Positions 1-6,365 of a DNA stretch of 12,334 nucleotides are shown here, in pieces. The notes beneath the pieces were generated by a model. That model made no database searches. It had not been told where the DNA came from and was given only the letters and a program-made list of their open reading frames with translations. Source of the stretch: JAFGJQ01 sp964586145 (GTDB taxonomy: Bacteria; Planctomycetota; Phycisphaerae; UBA1845); contig CAZPHH010000117.1 of the NCBI GenBank assembly GCA_964586145.1, forward strand, positions 1-12,334, read 5' to 3'. Both the position numbers and the translations under genes were made by a program. How positions within the stretch are numbered: position 1 is the stretch's first letter; every line of letters starts with the position of its first letter.

Positions 1-34
1 ATTTGCGAGTACGTGCCCGGCATCGGCCTCGTCC

Positions 35-150
35 TTCGCCCCCTCGGGGCGAAATCACACAAGGAACACAACCGCGCCCACGGGTTCCGCCCGTTCGCCC
101 GCGGCGACCTCGCTCCACCCGTGGCTACAGCCCCTGACCCCTTCGGGGTC
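35..150. repeat. Pair of GC-rich hairpins, planctomycete-type intergenic repeat
   Basis: Two perfect inverted repeats lie about 80 bases apart. The first is TTCGCCCC-CTC-GGGGCGAA at 35-53 (8-bp stem, 3-base loop). The second is GACCCC-TTC-GGGGTC at 136-150 (6-bp stem, 3-base loop). Both share a CCCC-YTC-GGGG core, so they look like two members of one family. The text between them, including 'CCCGTGGCTACAG', reads like the short dispersed repeats that pepper planctomycete intergenic regions and are often mistranslated as small ORFs. The hairpins are seen directly. The family assignment is from memory and was not checked against a genome. Confidence 0.5.
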
Positions 151-175
151 GAGAGCGGAGCGCGAGACGAGTTGC

Positions 176-385
176 TCAAATGCCGCCAGGCCGGGATACG
201 GTCTGCGTCTCACCCATGCGTGACTCGAGTATCACTGATACGGGCACCACGTATCGGTTAGGTGCGGGGCCGAACTCAGGCTTGGCGCCGAGCGCCGCCG
301 CCAAGCTGGGCGCGGGCGTCGATTTCAGCTTGGAAACGGCTTTTTCGGGGCTCATACGTCCGATCACCTTGTCCCGTTTGCCCAT
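176..385 (-). CDS. Doubtful small ORF, hypothetical protein (69 aa)
   Basis: I do not recognise this product. The frame starts with ATG at 385 and ends with TGA at 176. Its first half has plausible composition: a lysine- and serine-containing N-terminus with 'MSPEKAVSKLKSTPAPS' from residue 11, then an alanine/proline-rich stretch. The second half is less protein-like. No clear Shine-Dalgarno precedes either ATG, at residue 1 or residue 11. It may be a real short protein, a decayed fragment or chance. It has the same orientation as the toxin-antitoxin pair but is separated from it by more than 200 bases. Confidence 0.22.
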   Translation of the reverse strand: MGKRDKVIGRMSPEKAVSKLKSTPAPSLAAALGAKPEFGPAPNRYVVPVSVILESRMGETQTVSRPGGI

Positions 386-607
386 TTCCGCGTTCTCATC
401 CGTCCGAAACGCGGATTCGGGACGTTCGGGCCGCCGCTGTCCAACAAATCAGCCCACCGAAACACCTCGAATCAGCACCGCTTACGAGCGGTGGCCTGCA
501 CACCTTCTGCACTCAACCGCTTACTGACCCGTGACCACGCTTCGCGCGCTAGAGGGCAGGCGTGCCCGGCTCCGATTGCACCGTCCGCGCCGGGCCACAA
601 TTCCGGC

Positions 608-856
608 CTATTCTGCGTCGGCAGGGTATTGAACGTCGCGTCCGGGTGCGGGGTCCGAGCGACGCGAAGGGTCGCCGTACACGTCGCGGGAAACGCCTGG
701 TTGCGGCGCCTTGCCCTTGCGAGAAACGACCTGCCGGCCGGATTCCTGCTGGCGCTTCATGGCGTCGGCCAACATGCTGTGGTAGTCCCAGCCATGCGAC
801 TCCAGGATTTCTCTGCGGGCCTTCCTGACCTCAGCCACGATGGGATCATCAGGCAT
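608..856 (-). CDS. Antitoxin-like small protein paired with VapC-like toxin
   Basis: This 82-residue acidic-to-basic protein is probably the antitoxin that neutralises the neighbouring PIN toxin, by analogy with many two-gene pairs of this layout. Its first 50 residues ('MPDDPIVAEVRKARREI' onward, then 'MLADAMKRQQESGRQVVS') are charged and likely helical, as in short antitoxins that wrap their toxin. The C-terminal 30 residues are proline/arginine-rich and probably disordered. The start is set by an ATG that overlaps the toxin's last codons by 8 bases, with a GGAG nine bases upstream inside the toxin gene, which points to translational coupling. A longer in-frame start at 961 would lie deep inside the toxin gene and is unlikely. 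No DNA-binding fold is evident, so autoregulation cannot be judged. The antitoxin role is inferred from context. Confidence 0.65.
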   Translation of the reverse strand: MPDDPIVAEVRKARREILESHGWDYHSMLADAMKRQQESGRQVVSRKGKAPQPGVSRDVYGDPSRRSDPAPGRDVQYPADAE

Positions 857-1340
857 TTTCTTCCGCTCCAAAGAGTTCATCCGGCGTGCAGACAATCGGA
901 AGCCAATAGCCCGCTTCAGACACCAGATAGCTGATTCTGCCGAGAATCTCGGCGTTGGCAATGTGGGTGCAATTCCAGGTCATCAGATAATCCATGCCAT
1001 GACGGGAGGCAACCGCGATGTGACCCGCGTCTGTAGCGGCTTTGGGCGGGATGACACCTGATTCCATGATCTTCCCCGTAATCCGGACGACTTCGGCGTC
1101 GATTTCAAGCGAAGGGATCCCCTCCACGAGTTCCATTCTTCTTCTTGCCGCCGCTGCGTCGCCCTTCGCGGCCTCATCGATAACCAACTGGGACACGAAC
1201 AGGTCGTATTTCTCTTTGCGTTGTTCCCACCATTGCCTTGTCGTCTCCTGCTTGCCGGCCACGATCAGGTTGTTCGAGTGTCCGGCGGTGAGGAAACTCG
1301 GGATCGTCGTTTCGAGATATACGGTTGGTTTGGCTTCCAT
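849..1340 (-). CDS. PIN-domain protein, VapC-like toxin ribonuclease
   Basis: This 163-residue protein fits the PIN-domain family, Mg2+-dependent ribonucleases that act as VapC toxins by cutting RNA such as tRNA. The first strand 'TVYLETTIPSF' supplies an early acidic residue (Glu10, where many PIN proteins have Asp). A second acid lies in 'LVIDEAA' (Asp55/Glu56) and a third in 'ATDAGHIAVA' (Asp104). 'YLMTWNCTHIANA' follows; this T-W-N-x-x-H-I pattern is typical of one VapC subgroup. Length suits the family. The ATG at 1340 is the first usable start, and its Shine-Dalgarno is weak (GGAA about 9 bases upstream). The start codon falls within repeat-like sequence. The overlapping downstream small gene is the probable antitoxin, so gene order is toxin first. 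Activity is inferred from the family. Confidence 0.82.
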   Translation of the reverse strand: MEAKPTVYLETTIPSFLTAGHSNNLIVAGKQETTRQWWEQRKEKYDLFVSQLVIDEAAKGDAAAARRRMELVEGIPSLEIDAEVVRITGKIMESGVIPPKAATDAGHIAVASRHGMDYLMTWNCTHIANAEILGRISYLVSEAGYWLPIVCTPDELFGAEENA

Positions 1341-1440
1341 CCTGTGGTTCCGTACGCTCGCAGTGCCGCCCATGAGCTTGAAGTCGACCGCTTTCTCGCG
1401 TTTTCTCGATCCACAGGCAAGATGCCTGTGCCACACAACC
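1338..1440 (-). repeat. Dispersed planctomycete-type repeat with hairpin, upstream of the PIN gene
   Basis: At 1412-1430 there is a perfect inverted repeat, CACAGGCA-AGA-TGCCTGTG (8-bp stem, 3-base loop). Read on the minus strand, the segment translates in different frames to 'GTGILPVDREN' and 'GTTGWKPN'. These strings recur as spurious peptides in planctomycete and verrucomicrobial genomes because of a widespread short repeat. The distal end of the repeat, 'CGGAACCACAGGATGGAAGCC', contains the ATG used by the PIN protein. The hairpin is seen directly. The repeat family is from memory and its boundaries are approximate. Confidence 0.6.
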
Positions 1441-1743
1441 CTACGTGGGCAAAACGGTCAGCGTGGCGTCCATGCGGCCGACGCACAGCTCGCGGGCCGA
1501 CGTCCCGCTGCCCATTCTCGCTCGGACCTCCTGTGGTACCCCCGACAGCCCTGTCGGCCCGTGAAGGACTGGCGTGCCGTCTACAAGATTCGGCACCAGG
1601 AAGACGAGCTGCGATGGCTTGCTCTTTTGGACCGCCGGCACCTTCGTCTCGCCGCCGGCCGTGGCGACGAAGTACAGCCCCTCGTCGGCCGCGTCAGGGT
1701 CGGCGGTGACGCTATACTCGAGCAAAATGTTCTGGATGGGCAT
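1441..1743 (-). CDS. Small DUF4469-like Ig-fold protein
   Basis: This is a 100-residue protein with no signal peptide or membrane segment. Its middle, 'GLYFVATAGGETKV' (about residues 22-35) followed by 'KPSQLVFLVPNLVDGTP' (about 42-58), matches the pattern I recall for DUF4469, a bacterial Ig-like domain of unknown function (VYFVN..TGE..V then PS.L...VP.L..G). The C-terminal strand 'RMDATLTVLP' also fits the last strand of that fold. DUF4469 usually follows an HU-like DNA-binding domain, which is absent here, so this would be a stand-alone copy. The start is well supported: GGGAGGA lies 7 bases before ATG at 1743. It reads in the same direction as the toxin-antitoxin genes but is separated from them by the repeat. 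Function is unknown. Confidence 0.7.
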   Translation of the reverse strand: MPIQNILLEYSVTADPDAADEGLYFVATAGGETKVPAVQKSKPSQLVFLVPNLVDGTPVLHGPTGLSGVPQEVRARMGSGTSARELCVGRMDATLTVLPT

Positions 1744-2089
1744 CGGTCGGTCCTCCCGAATGGCGTTGCCTCCCGATGGGGCTCGACCCTGGCATGCAGT
1801 GTACGCCGCCGGGGGACGGGGTCAATGGGACGCGAGGGAGATGTCCAGGCCGGCGATTGAGACAAGATCAGCCACTTCCCCGGCCGAGCCCATTCGCCCG
1901 CCCCGTCCGACCGCTTACGGGAGTTCTTCGTCGCGCCGCAAGTTCAACCGATCCACTTCCTTCGGATGTTCCGCATCGTAATGGAAGATGGACGCGCGCC
2001 CGCAGGCCGGGCCGTTGCGGGACTGGTTCACCGGCGGGACCTGCGGTAGGCTCATCGTCGCACCATTTGCATTGCAGGAGGGTTCGCCG
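1744..2089. other. Divergent intergenic region between the Ig-fold gene and fumC
   Basis: This 346-base stretch must carry the promoters of two divergent genes. I see no strong sigma70-type pair for either. Just before fumC the strong Shine-Dalgarno is obvious (AGGAGGG ending 7 bases before the ATG). A minus-strand ORF of 46 codons (1915-2055) lies within it and is listed separately at low confidence. No hairpin with a T-run and no riboswitch-like structure is evident. Confidence 0.5.
1915..2055 (-). CDS. Possible small hypothetical protein (46 aa)
   Basis: A minus-strand frame runs from ATG at 2055 to TAA at 1915. The C-terminal half, 'SIFHYDAEHPKEVDRLNLRR', has a mixed charged/hydrophobic composition that looks more protein-like than typical shadow frames in this GC-rich DNA. 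I do not recognise it. No good Shine-Dalgarno precedes the ATG, and it lies head-to-head with fumC only 34 bases away, inside the region that should hold the fumC promoter. It could be a genuine small protein or chance. Confidence 0.3.
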   Translation of the reverse strand: MSLPQVPPVNQSRNGPACGRASIFHYDAEHPKEVDRLNLRRDEELP

Positions 2090-3490
2090 ATGTCCACGCA
2101 GCCCGGTCGCATCGAAAAAGACAGCATGGGAGAAATGCGCGTGCCGGCCGGCGCCTACTGGGGCGCCCAGACCCAGCGGGCCGTCGAGAACTTCCCCATC
2201 AGCGGGTACCGGCTGGGACGCCCGTTCATCCGCGCTCTGGGGCTGATCAAGCGGTCGGCCGCGCAGGTCAACAAAGCGCTGGGTCTGCTGGATCCGGCGC
2301 TCGCGGAGAAGATCGAAGCCGCCGCGGCCGAGGTGATCGACGGCAAGCTGGACAGCCACTTCGTCGTGGACGTCTTCCAGACCGGCTCCGGCACCTCCAG
2401 CAACATGAACGCCAACGAGGTCATCGCCAACCGGGCGAATGAACTGGCCGGCTCGGCCATCGGCTCCAACCAGCCCATCCACCCCAACGACCACGTGAAC
2501 CTGGGCCAGTCGTCCAACGACGTCATCCCGACCGCCATTCACGTTTCCGCCGCGGAGGCCTTCCACCAGGACTTGGTGCCCGCGCTGAGCCTGCTCTCCG
2601 CGGAGCTGAACGCCAAGGCCGCCCAATTCGATTCCGTCCTGAAGATCGGCCGCACGCACCTGCAGGATGCCACCCCCATCCGCCTGGGCCAGGAGTTCTC
2701 CGGCTACGCAGCCCAGGCCCTCCTGTCGCTGGACCGCGCTGGCCGGGCCGTCGCCGCCCTGCGGGAACTGCCCATCGGCGGAACGGCCGTCGGCACCGGC
2801 ATCAACGCGCACCCGGAGTTCGGCCGGCGGATGAGTGCCGCGCTTTCCGAGGCAACCGGCCTGGATTTCGTCGAAGCCGCCAACCATTTCGAGGCCCAGG
2901 CGGCGAAGGACGCCGTGTGCGAGGCGAGCGGACTGCTGCGCACGATCGCCGTCTCGCTCACCAAGATCGCCAACGACATCCGCCTGTTGGGCAGCGGCCC
3001 GCGCTGCGGCATCGGCGAAATTTGCATTCCGCCCACCCAGCCGGGCAGCAGCATCATGCCCGGCAAGGTCAACCCGGTCATGAGTGAGATGCTCATCCAG
3101 GTTGCGGCCCAGGTCACCGGAAACGACACGGCCATCGCACTGGGCTGCCGCGACGGCCATTACGAGTTGAACGTCATGATGCCCATGATGGCCCACAACC
3201 TGCTCGAATCCATCCGGTTGCTCTCCAATGGCGTGCGGGTCTTCACCGATCGCTGCGTGAAAGGCATCGAGGCAGACCCGGACCGTTGCCGGGCCATGAT
3301 CGAGCAGTCGCTGGCCATGTGTACGAGCCTTGCCCCCCTGATCGGCTACGACCGGGCGGCGGCCATCGCCAAGGAAGCGTATCGGACCGGCAAAACAGTC
3401 CGGCAGGTGGCCCTCGAGCAGCGAGTCCTCGACGAGGCGAAGCTCAACGAGGCCCTCAACCCGCTCTCCATGACCAAACCGCGTCCGTAG
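2090..3490 (+). CDS. fumC: Fumarate hydratase, class II
   Basis: Class II fumarase reversibly hydrates fumarate to L-malate in the TCA cycle, as a cytoplasmic homotetramer that needs no iron. The 466 residues match the usual length (about 467). Family motifs appear in order: 'GSGTSSNMNANEV' (Gly99-Val111), 'GQSSNDVIPTA' with Ser141-Ser142-Asn143, 'GRTHLQDATPIRLGQEF' with His190, and the signature 'GSSIMPGKVNP' with Ser320, Lys326 and Asn328. These correspond to the E. coli FumC active-site residues His188, Ser318, Lys324 and Asn326 with a constant offset of two. The start is fixed by AGGAGGG 7 bases before ATG. An upstream in-frame ATG at 1988 adds an unlikely 34-residue extension. Aspartase and related lyases share the fold, but the overall motif pattern favours fumarase. 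A class I fumarase-like beta subunit lies about 7 kb downstream. Confidence 0.95.
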   Translation: MSTQPGRIEKDSMGEMRVPAGAYWGAQTQRAVENFPISGYRLGRPFIRALGLIKRSAAQVNKALGLLDPALAEKIEAAAAEVIDGKLDSHFVVDVFQTGSGTSSNMNANEVIANRANELAGSAIGSNQPIHPNDHVNLGQSSNDVIPTAIHVSAAEAFHQDLVPALSLLSAELNAKAAQFDSVLKIGRTHLQDATPIRLGQEFSGYAAQALLSLDRAGRAVAALRELPIGGTAVGTGINAHPEFGRRMSAALSEATGLDFVEAANHFEAQAAKDAVCEASGLLRTIAVSLTKIANDIRLLGSGPRCGIGEICIPPTQPGSSIMPGKVNPVMSEMLIQVAAQVTGNDTAIALGCRDGHYELNVMMPMMAHNLLESIRLLSNGVRVFTDRCVKGIEADPDRCRAMIEQSLAMCTSLAPLIGYDRAAAIAKEAYRTGKTVRQVALEQRVLDEAKLNEALNPLSMTKPRP

Positions 3491-3538
3491 GGCTTGCGGC
3501 TTGTGGGCGTGGGGTCGAATTCCACGGGTCAAATCCGG

Positions 3539-3544
3539 TACAAT
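3539..3544 (+). promoter_or_regulatory. Possible -10 element for the GH5 gene
   Basis: TACAAT lies 28 bases before the start codon, in the 81-base gap after fumC, and matches a sigma70-type -10 at five of six positions. No convincing -35 lies at the right spacing (the best is a poor TCGAAT 18 bases upstream). The gene may instead be read through from fumC, since I see no terminator between them. Confidence 0.3.
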
Positions 3545-3571
3545 GGGGCGAAGGGCCGAAGGAGGCGACGA

Positions 3572-5254
3572 ATGCGGCTGGTGATGGTTCCCCTTCTGGT
3601 ATTGGCGATCTCGGCGGCGGCCCAGCCGCCGGATCTGGTGACGACGGCCGGCGCGGAGTTCGCCAAGGACGGCCAGGCGTGGCGGTTCATCGGCGTAAAC
3701 CTCCGCGGGCTCGTGCATTATGGCGGCGGAGACGGCGCCCTGCCCTACACCAGCCTCGGCCACATCGACGAGAACCTGGCTGGCGTCAGCGGCATGGGCG
3801 GCCGGGTGGTCCGGGTCTTCGCGGCCAACCGGAACATCTCGCACCAGACGGCCGTGAACCGGCTCGGCTACGCGCTGGACAAGGCCGACCAGTACGGAAT
3901 CAAGCTGATCATCGCGCTGACGGACTTCTATCCCACCCCGTTTCACCCGCAGGGCGACGACGGCTACTACACGCAGAACCCCTGGGGCTGGACCGTGTTG
4001 AATCACGACTGGTTCGCCGGCGGCTATCAGAACAACTACCTGCCGTACGTGCAGTTGGCGGTCAGCACGTACAAGGACCATCCGGCCGTTTTCTCGTGGC
4101 AACTGGGCAACGAGATTGCCGACCAAACCAGCGCCGACACGCACGATGCGTTCGTCCACGCCATGGCGGCGCACATCAAGGCGATCGATCCGTATCACAT
4201 GGTGTCGATCGGCATGTTGTCGCTGGAGCATGTTCCGGGCTACTCCGAGGCGCGGGGGGTGGCGCTGTTTCGCGATCCGAACCTCGATTTCCTCACGGCA
4301 CACTCGTACAACGGCGAGACGCGCGACCTGGACTTCCGCGTGCGCAGCGCGGTGGTCAAACCCATCATCATGTCGGAGGTGGGGTGCAGCACGGACGTGG
4401 TGGGCGATCGCGTGGCCTTCATGCAGGGACGCATCAACGACTTCGTGACCACGCAGGGCGCCCGCGGGTTCATGCACTGGGGCTACCAGGCGCAGTCGCA
4501 CGACATCGGCGACGGCGACAACTACTACGGCTTCGACCGCTACGCCCATTCGGACTACTACGCCATGTACGCGATGTACCAGTCCAACGCCGCGGTGCTT
4601 AACGCGTACAACCAGCCGGTCGTCCCACCGATCACGCCGCCGGGAACAAACGTGGCTCGCCTGGCCGTGAACTGGGCGGCGGATTCGACCGCCGGCTCGT
4701 CGTTTTCGGGCGACAAGGCGTACGACGGCGCGCTGAACACGAAATGGGCCTCCGGCGGCGGCGCCGGCGGACACTGGCTGGCCTTGGATCTGGGGGCCGA
4801 GCGGGCCGTCACCGGCTACCGCATCCGGCTGGCCAGCGAGGGGAGTGAATGGGTGATCTTCAACTGGAAGCACTTCCTCATCCAGAGCGGTTCGAGCCTG
4901 AGCGGGCCGTGGACCACGCTGTTTGACGTGTCCAACCCGCTGCAACTGGGCTACACGGTCTCACCGCACGACGTGCCGGTGTCGGCCCGCTGGGTGCGCC
5001 TGCACGTGGACAACTGCGGCATCGATAATTACGCCCGCCTGCCGGAGTTCGAGGTGTACGCCGTCACGCGCGGCGACCTGGACGGGGACGGCGACGTGGA
5101 CCTGCGGGACTTCGTCGCGTTCGAGCAGTGCTTCACCGGCAGCGGAGTCATCCAGGAAGAGCGGTCCTGCATCGCGGCCCATTTCGATCCGGACGGCGAC
5201 GTCGATACAGACGACCTCGCCGGCTTCATTACGGCCATGACCGGCGCCCAGTAG
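3572..5254 (+). CDS. Secreted GH5-like glycoside hydrolase with CBM32-type and dockerin-like domains
   Basis: This 560-residue exported enzyme is predicted to hydrolyse a beta-linked polysaccharide such as a mannan or glucan outside the cell or in the periplasm. A signal peptide covers about residues 1-17 ('MRLVMVPLLVLAISAAA'). The catalytic (beta/alpha)8 domain spans about 20-345. The acid/base Glu181 sits in 'WQLGNE' and the nucleophile Glu269 in 'IIMSEVG', the arrangement of GH5 and related clan A enzymes. A proline-rich linker leads to an F5/8 type C (discoidin, CBM32-like) domain at about 360-498. Residues 501-556 form a dockerin-like pair of calcium loops ('GDLDGDGDVDLRDF' and 'FDPDGDVDTDDL'). 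The start is set by GGAGG 7 bases before ATG. Substrate cannot be told from the sequence. In planctomycetes such dockerins occur without cellulosomes. It converges on the CPBP gene with a 19-base gap. Confidence 0.88.
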   Translation: MRLVMVPLLVLAISAAAQPPDLVTTAGAEFAKDGQAWRFIGVNLRGLVHYGGGDGALPYTSLGHIDENLAGVSGMGGRVVRVFAANRNISHQTAVNRLGYALDKADQYGIKLIIALTDFYPTPFHPQGDDGYYTQNPWGWTVLNHDWFAGGYQNNYLPYVQLAVSTYKDHPAVFSWQLGNEIADQTSADTHDAFVHAMAAHIKAIDPYHMVSIGMLSLEHVPGYSEARGVALFRDPNLDFLTAHSYNGETRDLDFRVRSAVVKPIIMSEVGCSTDVVGDRVAFMQGRINDFVTTQGARGFMHWGYQAQSHDIGDGDNYYGFDRYAHSDYYAMYAMYQSNAAVLNAYNQPVVPPITPPGTNVARLAVNWAADSTAGSSFSGDKAYDGALNTKWASGGGAGGHWLALDLGAERAVTGYRIRLASEGSEWVIFNWKHFLIQSGSSLSGPWTTLFDVSNPLQLGYTVSPHDVPVSARWVRLHVDNCGIDNYARLPEFEVYAVTRGDLDGDGDVDLRDFVAFEQCFTGSGVIQEERSCIAAHFDPDGDVDTDDLAGFITAMTGAQ

Positions 5255-5273
5255 ACCGTTCGCCGCAGCACGA

Positions 5274-6152
5274 TCACGCCGGAGGCGGCGCCAGTTCCTG
5301 GAGGAAGCGGAAGATCTCGGCCTGATAGAAAACAATCATCAGTTGCACAAAGTTGAAGAGAACGTGGCTGATGATGGCCGGAAGCAGCGACTGCCGCCAG
5401 ATGGTGAACACGGACCAGACGACCCCGATCACGAACAGCGGCACCACGGTCAGCGGCACCTGTTGTGCCATATGAGGCAGGGCGAAAAGGAGCGAGCCGA
5501 TCAGGACGGCCGCCCACCAGGCGCCGGTGATCCGACGCAGCCGCGTCAGCAAAAAGCCGCGAAAGGTCAGTTCCTCCCAAAGGCCGACCCACGCGGACAG
5601 GGCCAGGAATCCAAGCCAGTGCATCCGCGGCAGCATCTCCATGATCTTGTCCACGTTTTGGTTGAGCGGCTCTCCCTCCGCCAGCAAATTGATGAGCAAC
5701 CCCATGAAGATGAAGGTCGCGAGCGCCGCCAGAAACGCCCCGAGCCCCAGCAGAATGTTCCAGCCGGGTTGCCGATCGGTCAGCCCCACTTCCGCCAGTC
5801 GCCCGCCTCGCAATAGCGTCAACGCGACAACGCACACGATGGCCGCCGTTCCATGTGCGGCGACCGCCAGAATGCTTCCCCACGGATCGATGTGGTGCTG
5901 CTCATCTACAAGGCCCAGCCAGTCAAGCAGCGGCCCCAGCAGCAGCGTGGTGACCAGCATGACTCCGCCCAGGATCCCCAACTCCAGCAACGCCCGCACG
6001 CGGGAAAACGTCGGAACCAGCAGGGGGGCCACATCCGCGCGTCGGCCCCGCCCCGCCAGAAGCGGCCGCGCGAACGGGATGCCAAAGGACACGTCTCCCG
6101 GCTCGCCGGACGGGTCAGAAGCATCGCTCGGGTCGGGCTCGCCTTGCGTCAC
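5274..6152 (-). CDS. CPBP-family intramembrane metalloprotease
   Basis: This 292-residue membrane protein belongs to the CPBP (CAAX protease/bacteriocin-processing, Abi) family, glutamate-dependent intramembrane proteases. The three signature motifs are intact: EExxxR at Glu193-Glu194-Arg198 ('WEELTFRGFLLTRLRR'), FxxxH at Phe223-His227, and HxxxN at His263-Asn267. About seven hydrophobic segments are visible, starting near residue 54, after a hydrophilic acidic/proline-rich N-terminus of about 50 residues. The start codon is GTG at 6152, supported by AGGTGG about 7 bases upstream. It is divergent from the lipoprotein gene and convergent with the glycoside hydrolase gene. The substrate is unknown; bacterial members act in peptide maturation, self-immunity or protein processing, and nothing here selects among these. 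Confidence 0.92.
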   Translation of the reverse strand: MTQGEPDPSDASDPSGEPGDVSFGIPFARPLLAGRGRRADVAPLLVPTFSRVRALLELGILGGVMLVTTLLLGPLLDWLGLVDEQHHIDPWGSILAVAAHGTAAIVCVVALTLLRGGRLAEVGLTDRQPGWNILLGLGAFLAALATFIFMGLLINLLAEGEPLNQNVDKIMEMLPRMHWLGFLALSAWVGLWEELTFRGFLLTRLRRITGAWWAAVLIGSLLFALPHMAQQVPLTVVPLFVIGVVWSVFTIWRQSLLPAIISHVLFNFVQLMIVFYQAEIFRFLQELAPPPA

Positions 6153-6259
6153 GCTTGAACCACCTCTGTGGGCATACAGTCTCGCTTTATCGAGCTTGCC
6201 CAGGAGCCGCGGGAATCACACCTAGACTATCCGCGTCAGGCTGCCCGGGAAAGAACCGG

Positions 6260-6289
6260 TTGCCCAGACACCTCTGCCCCCCGTACACT
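6260..6289 (+). promoter_or_regulatory. Candidate sigma70-type promoter for the lipoprotein gene
   Basis: TTGCCC (6260-6265) and TACACT (6284-6289) are separated by 18 bases. They lie in the 213-base divergent gap between the CPBP and lipoprotein genes, about 76 bases before the lipoprotein start. The spacing is acceptable, but both boxes are imperfect and planctomycete promoters are poorly characterised. Confidence 0.35.
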
Positions 6290-6365
6290 ATCGCGGTCGC
6301 CGACTGGGCGCGGTTTCGGGGTCGGCGCAAACATTCACACCTGGCGACGAGCAAGGAGAGGTTTC

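Larger units (their letters stand above)
1..607. other. Left-end region without a confident gene
   Basis: I find no convincing coding region here. Open frames exist on both strands, but none has a good ribosome binding site together with a recognisable product. The first 150 bases hold two short hairpins (listed separately). The stretch at about 386-607 contains nothing I can name. One weak candidate small ORF lies on the minus strand at 176-385. The region sits downstream of the minus-strand toxin-antitoxin pair, so part of it may be that operon's 3' untranslated end. I see no tRNA, CRISPR or insertion-sequence signature. Confidence 0.5.

Noticed and set aside
3286..4602. A plus-strand open frame of 438 codons overlapping fumC and the GH5 gene
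   Set aside because: It runs out of frame through both real genes, is extremely Arg/Gly/Ala-rich, and has no motif or Shine-Dalgarno.
1868..4945. A minus-strand open frame of 1025 codons opposite fumC and the GH5 gene
   Set aside because: It is antisense to two well-recognised genes with motifs and ribosome binding sites. Its translation is rich in His, Arg, Val and Gly with no recognisable domain, as expected for a shadow frame in GC-rich DNA.
5072..5254. Dockerin-like tail as proof of a cellulosome
   Set aside because: Planctomycetes carry many such tails without scaffoldins, and no cohesin is present here.
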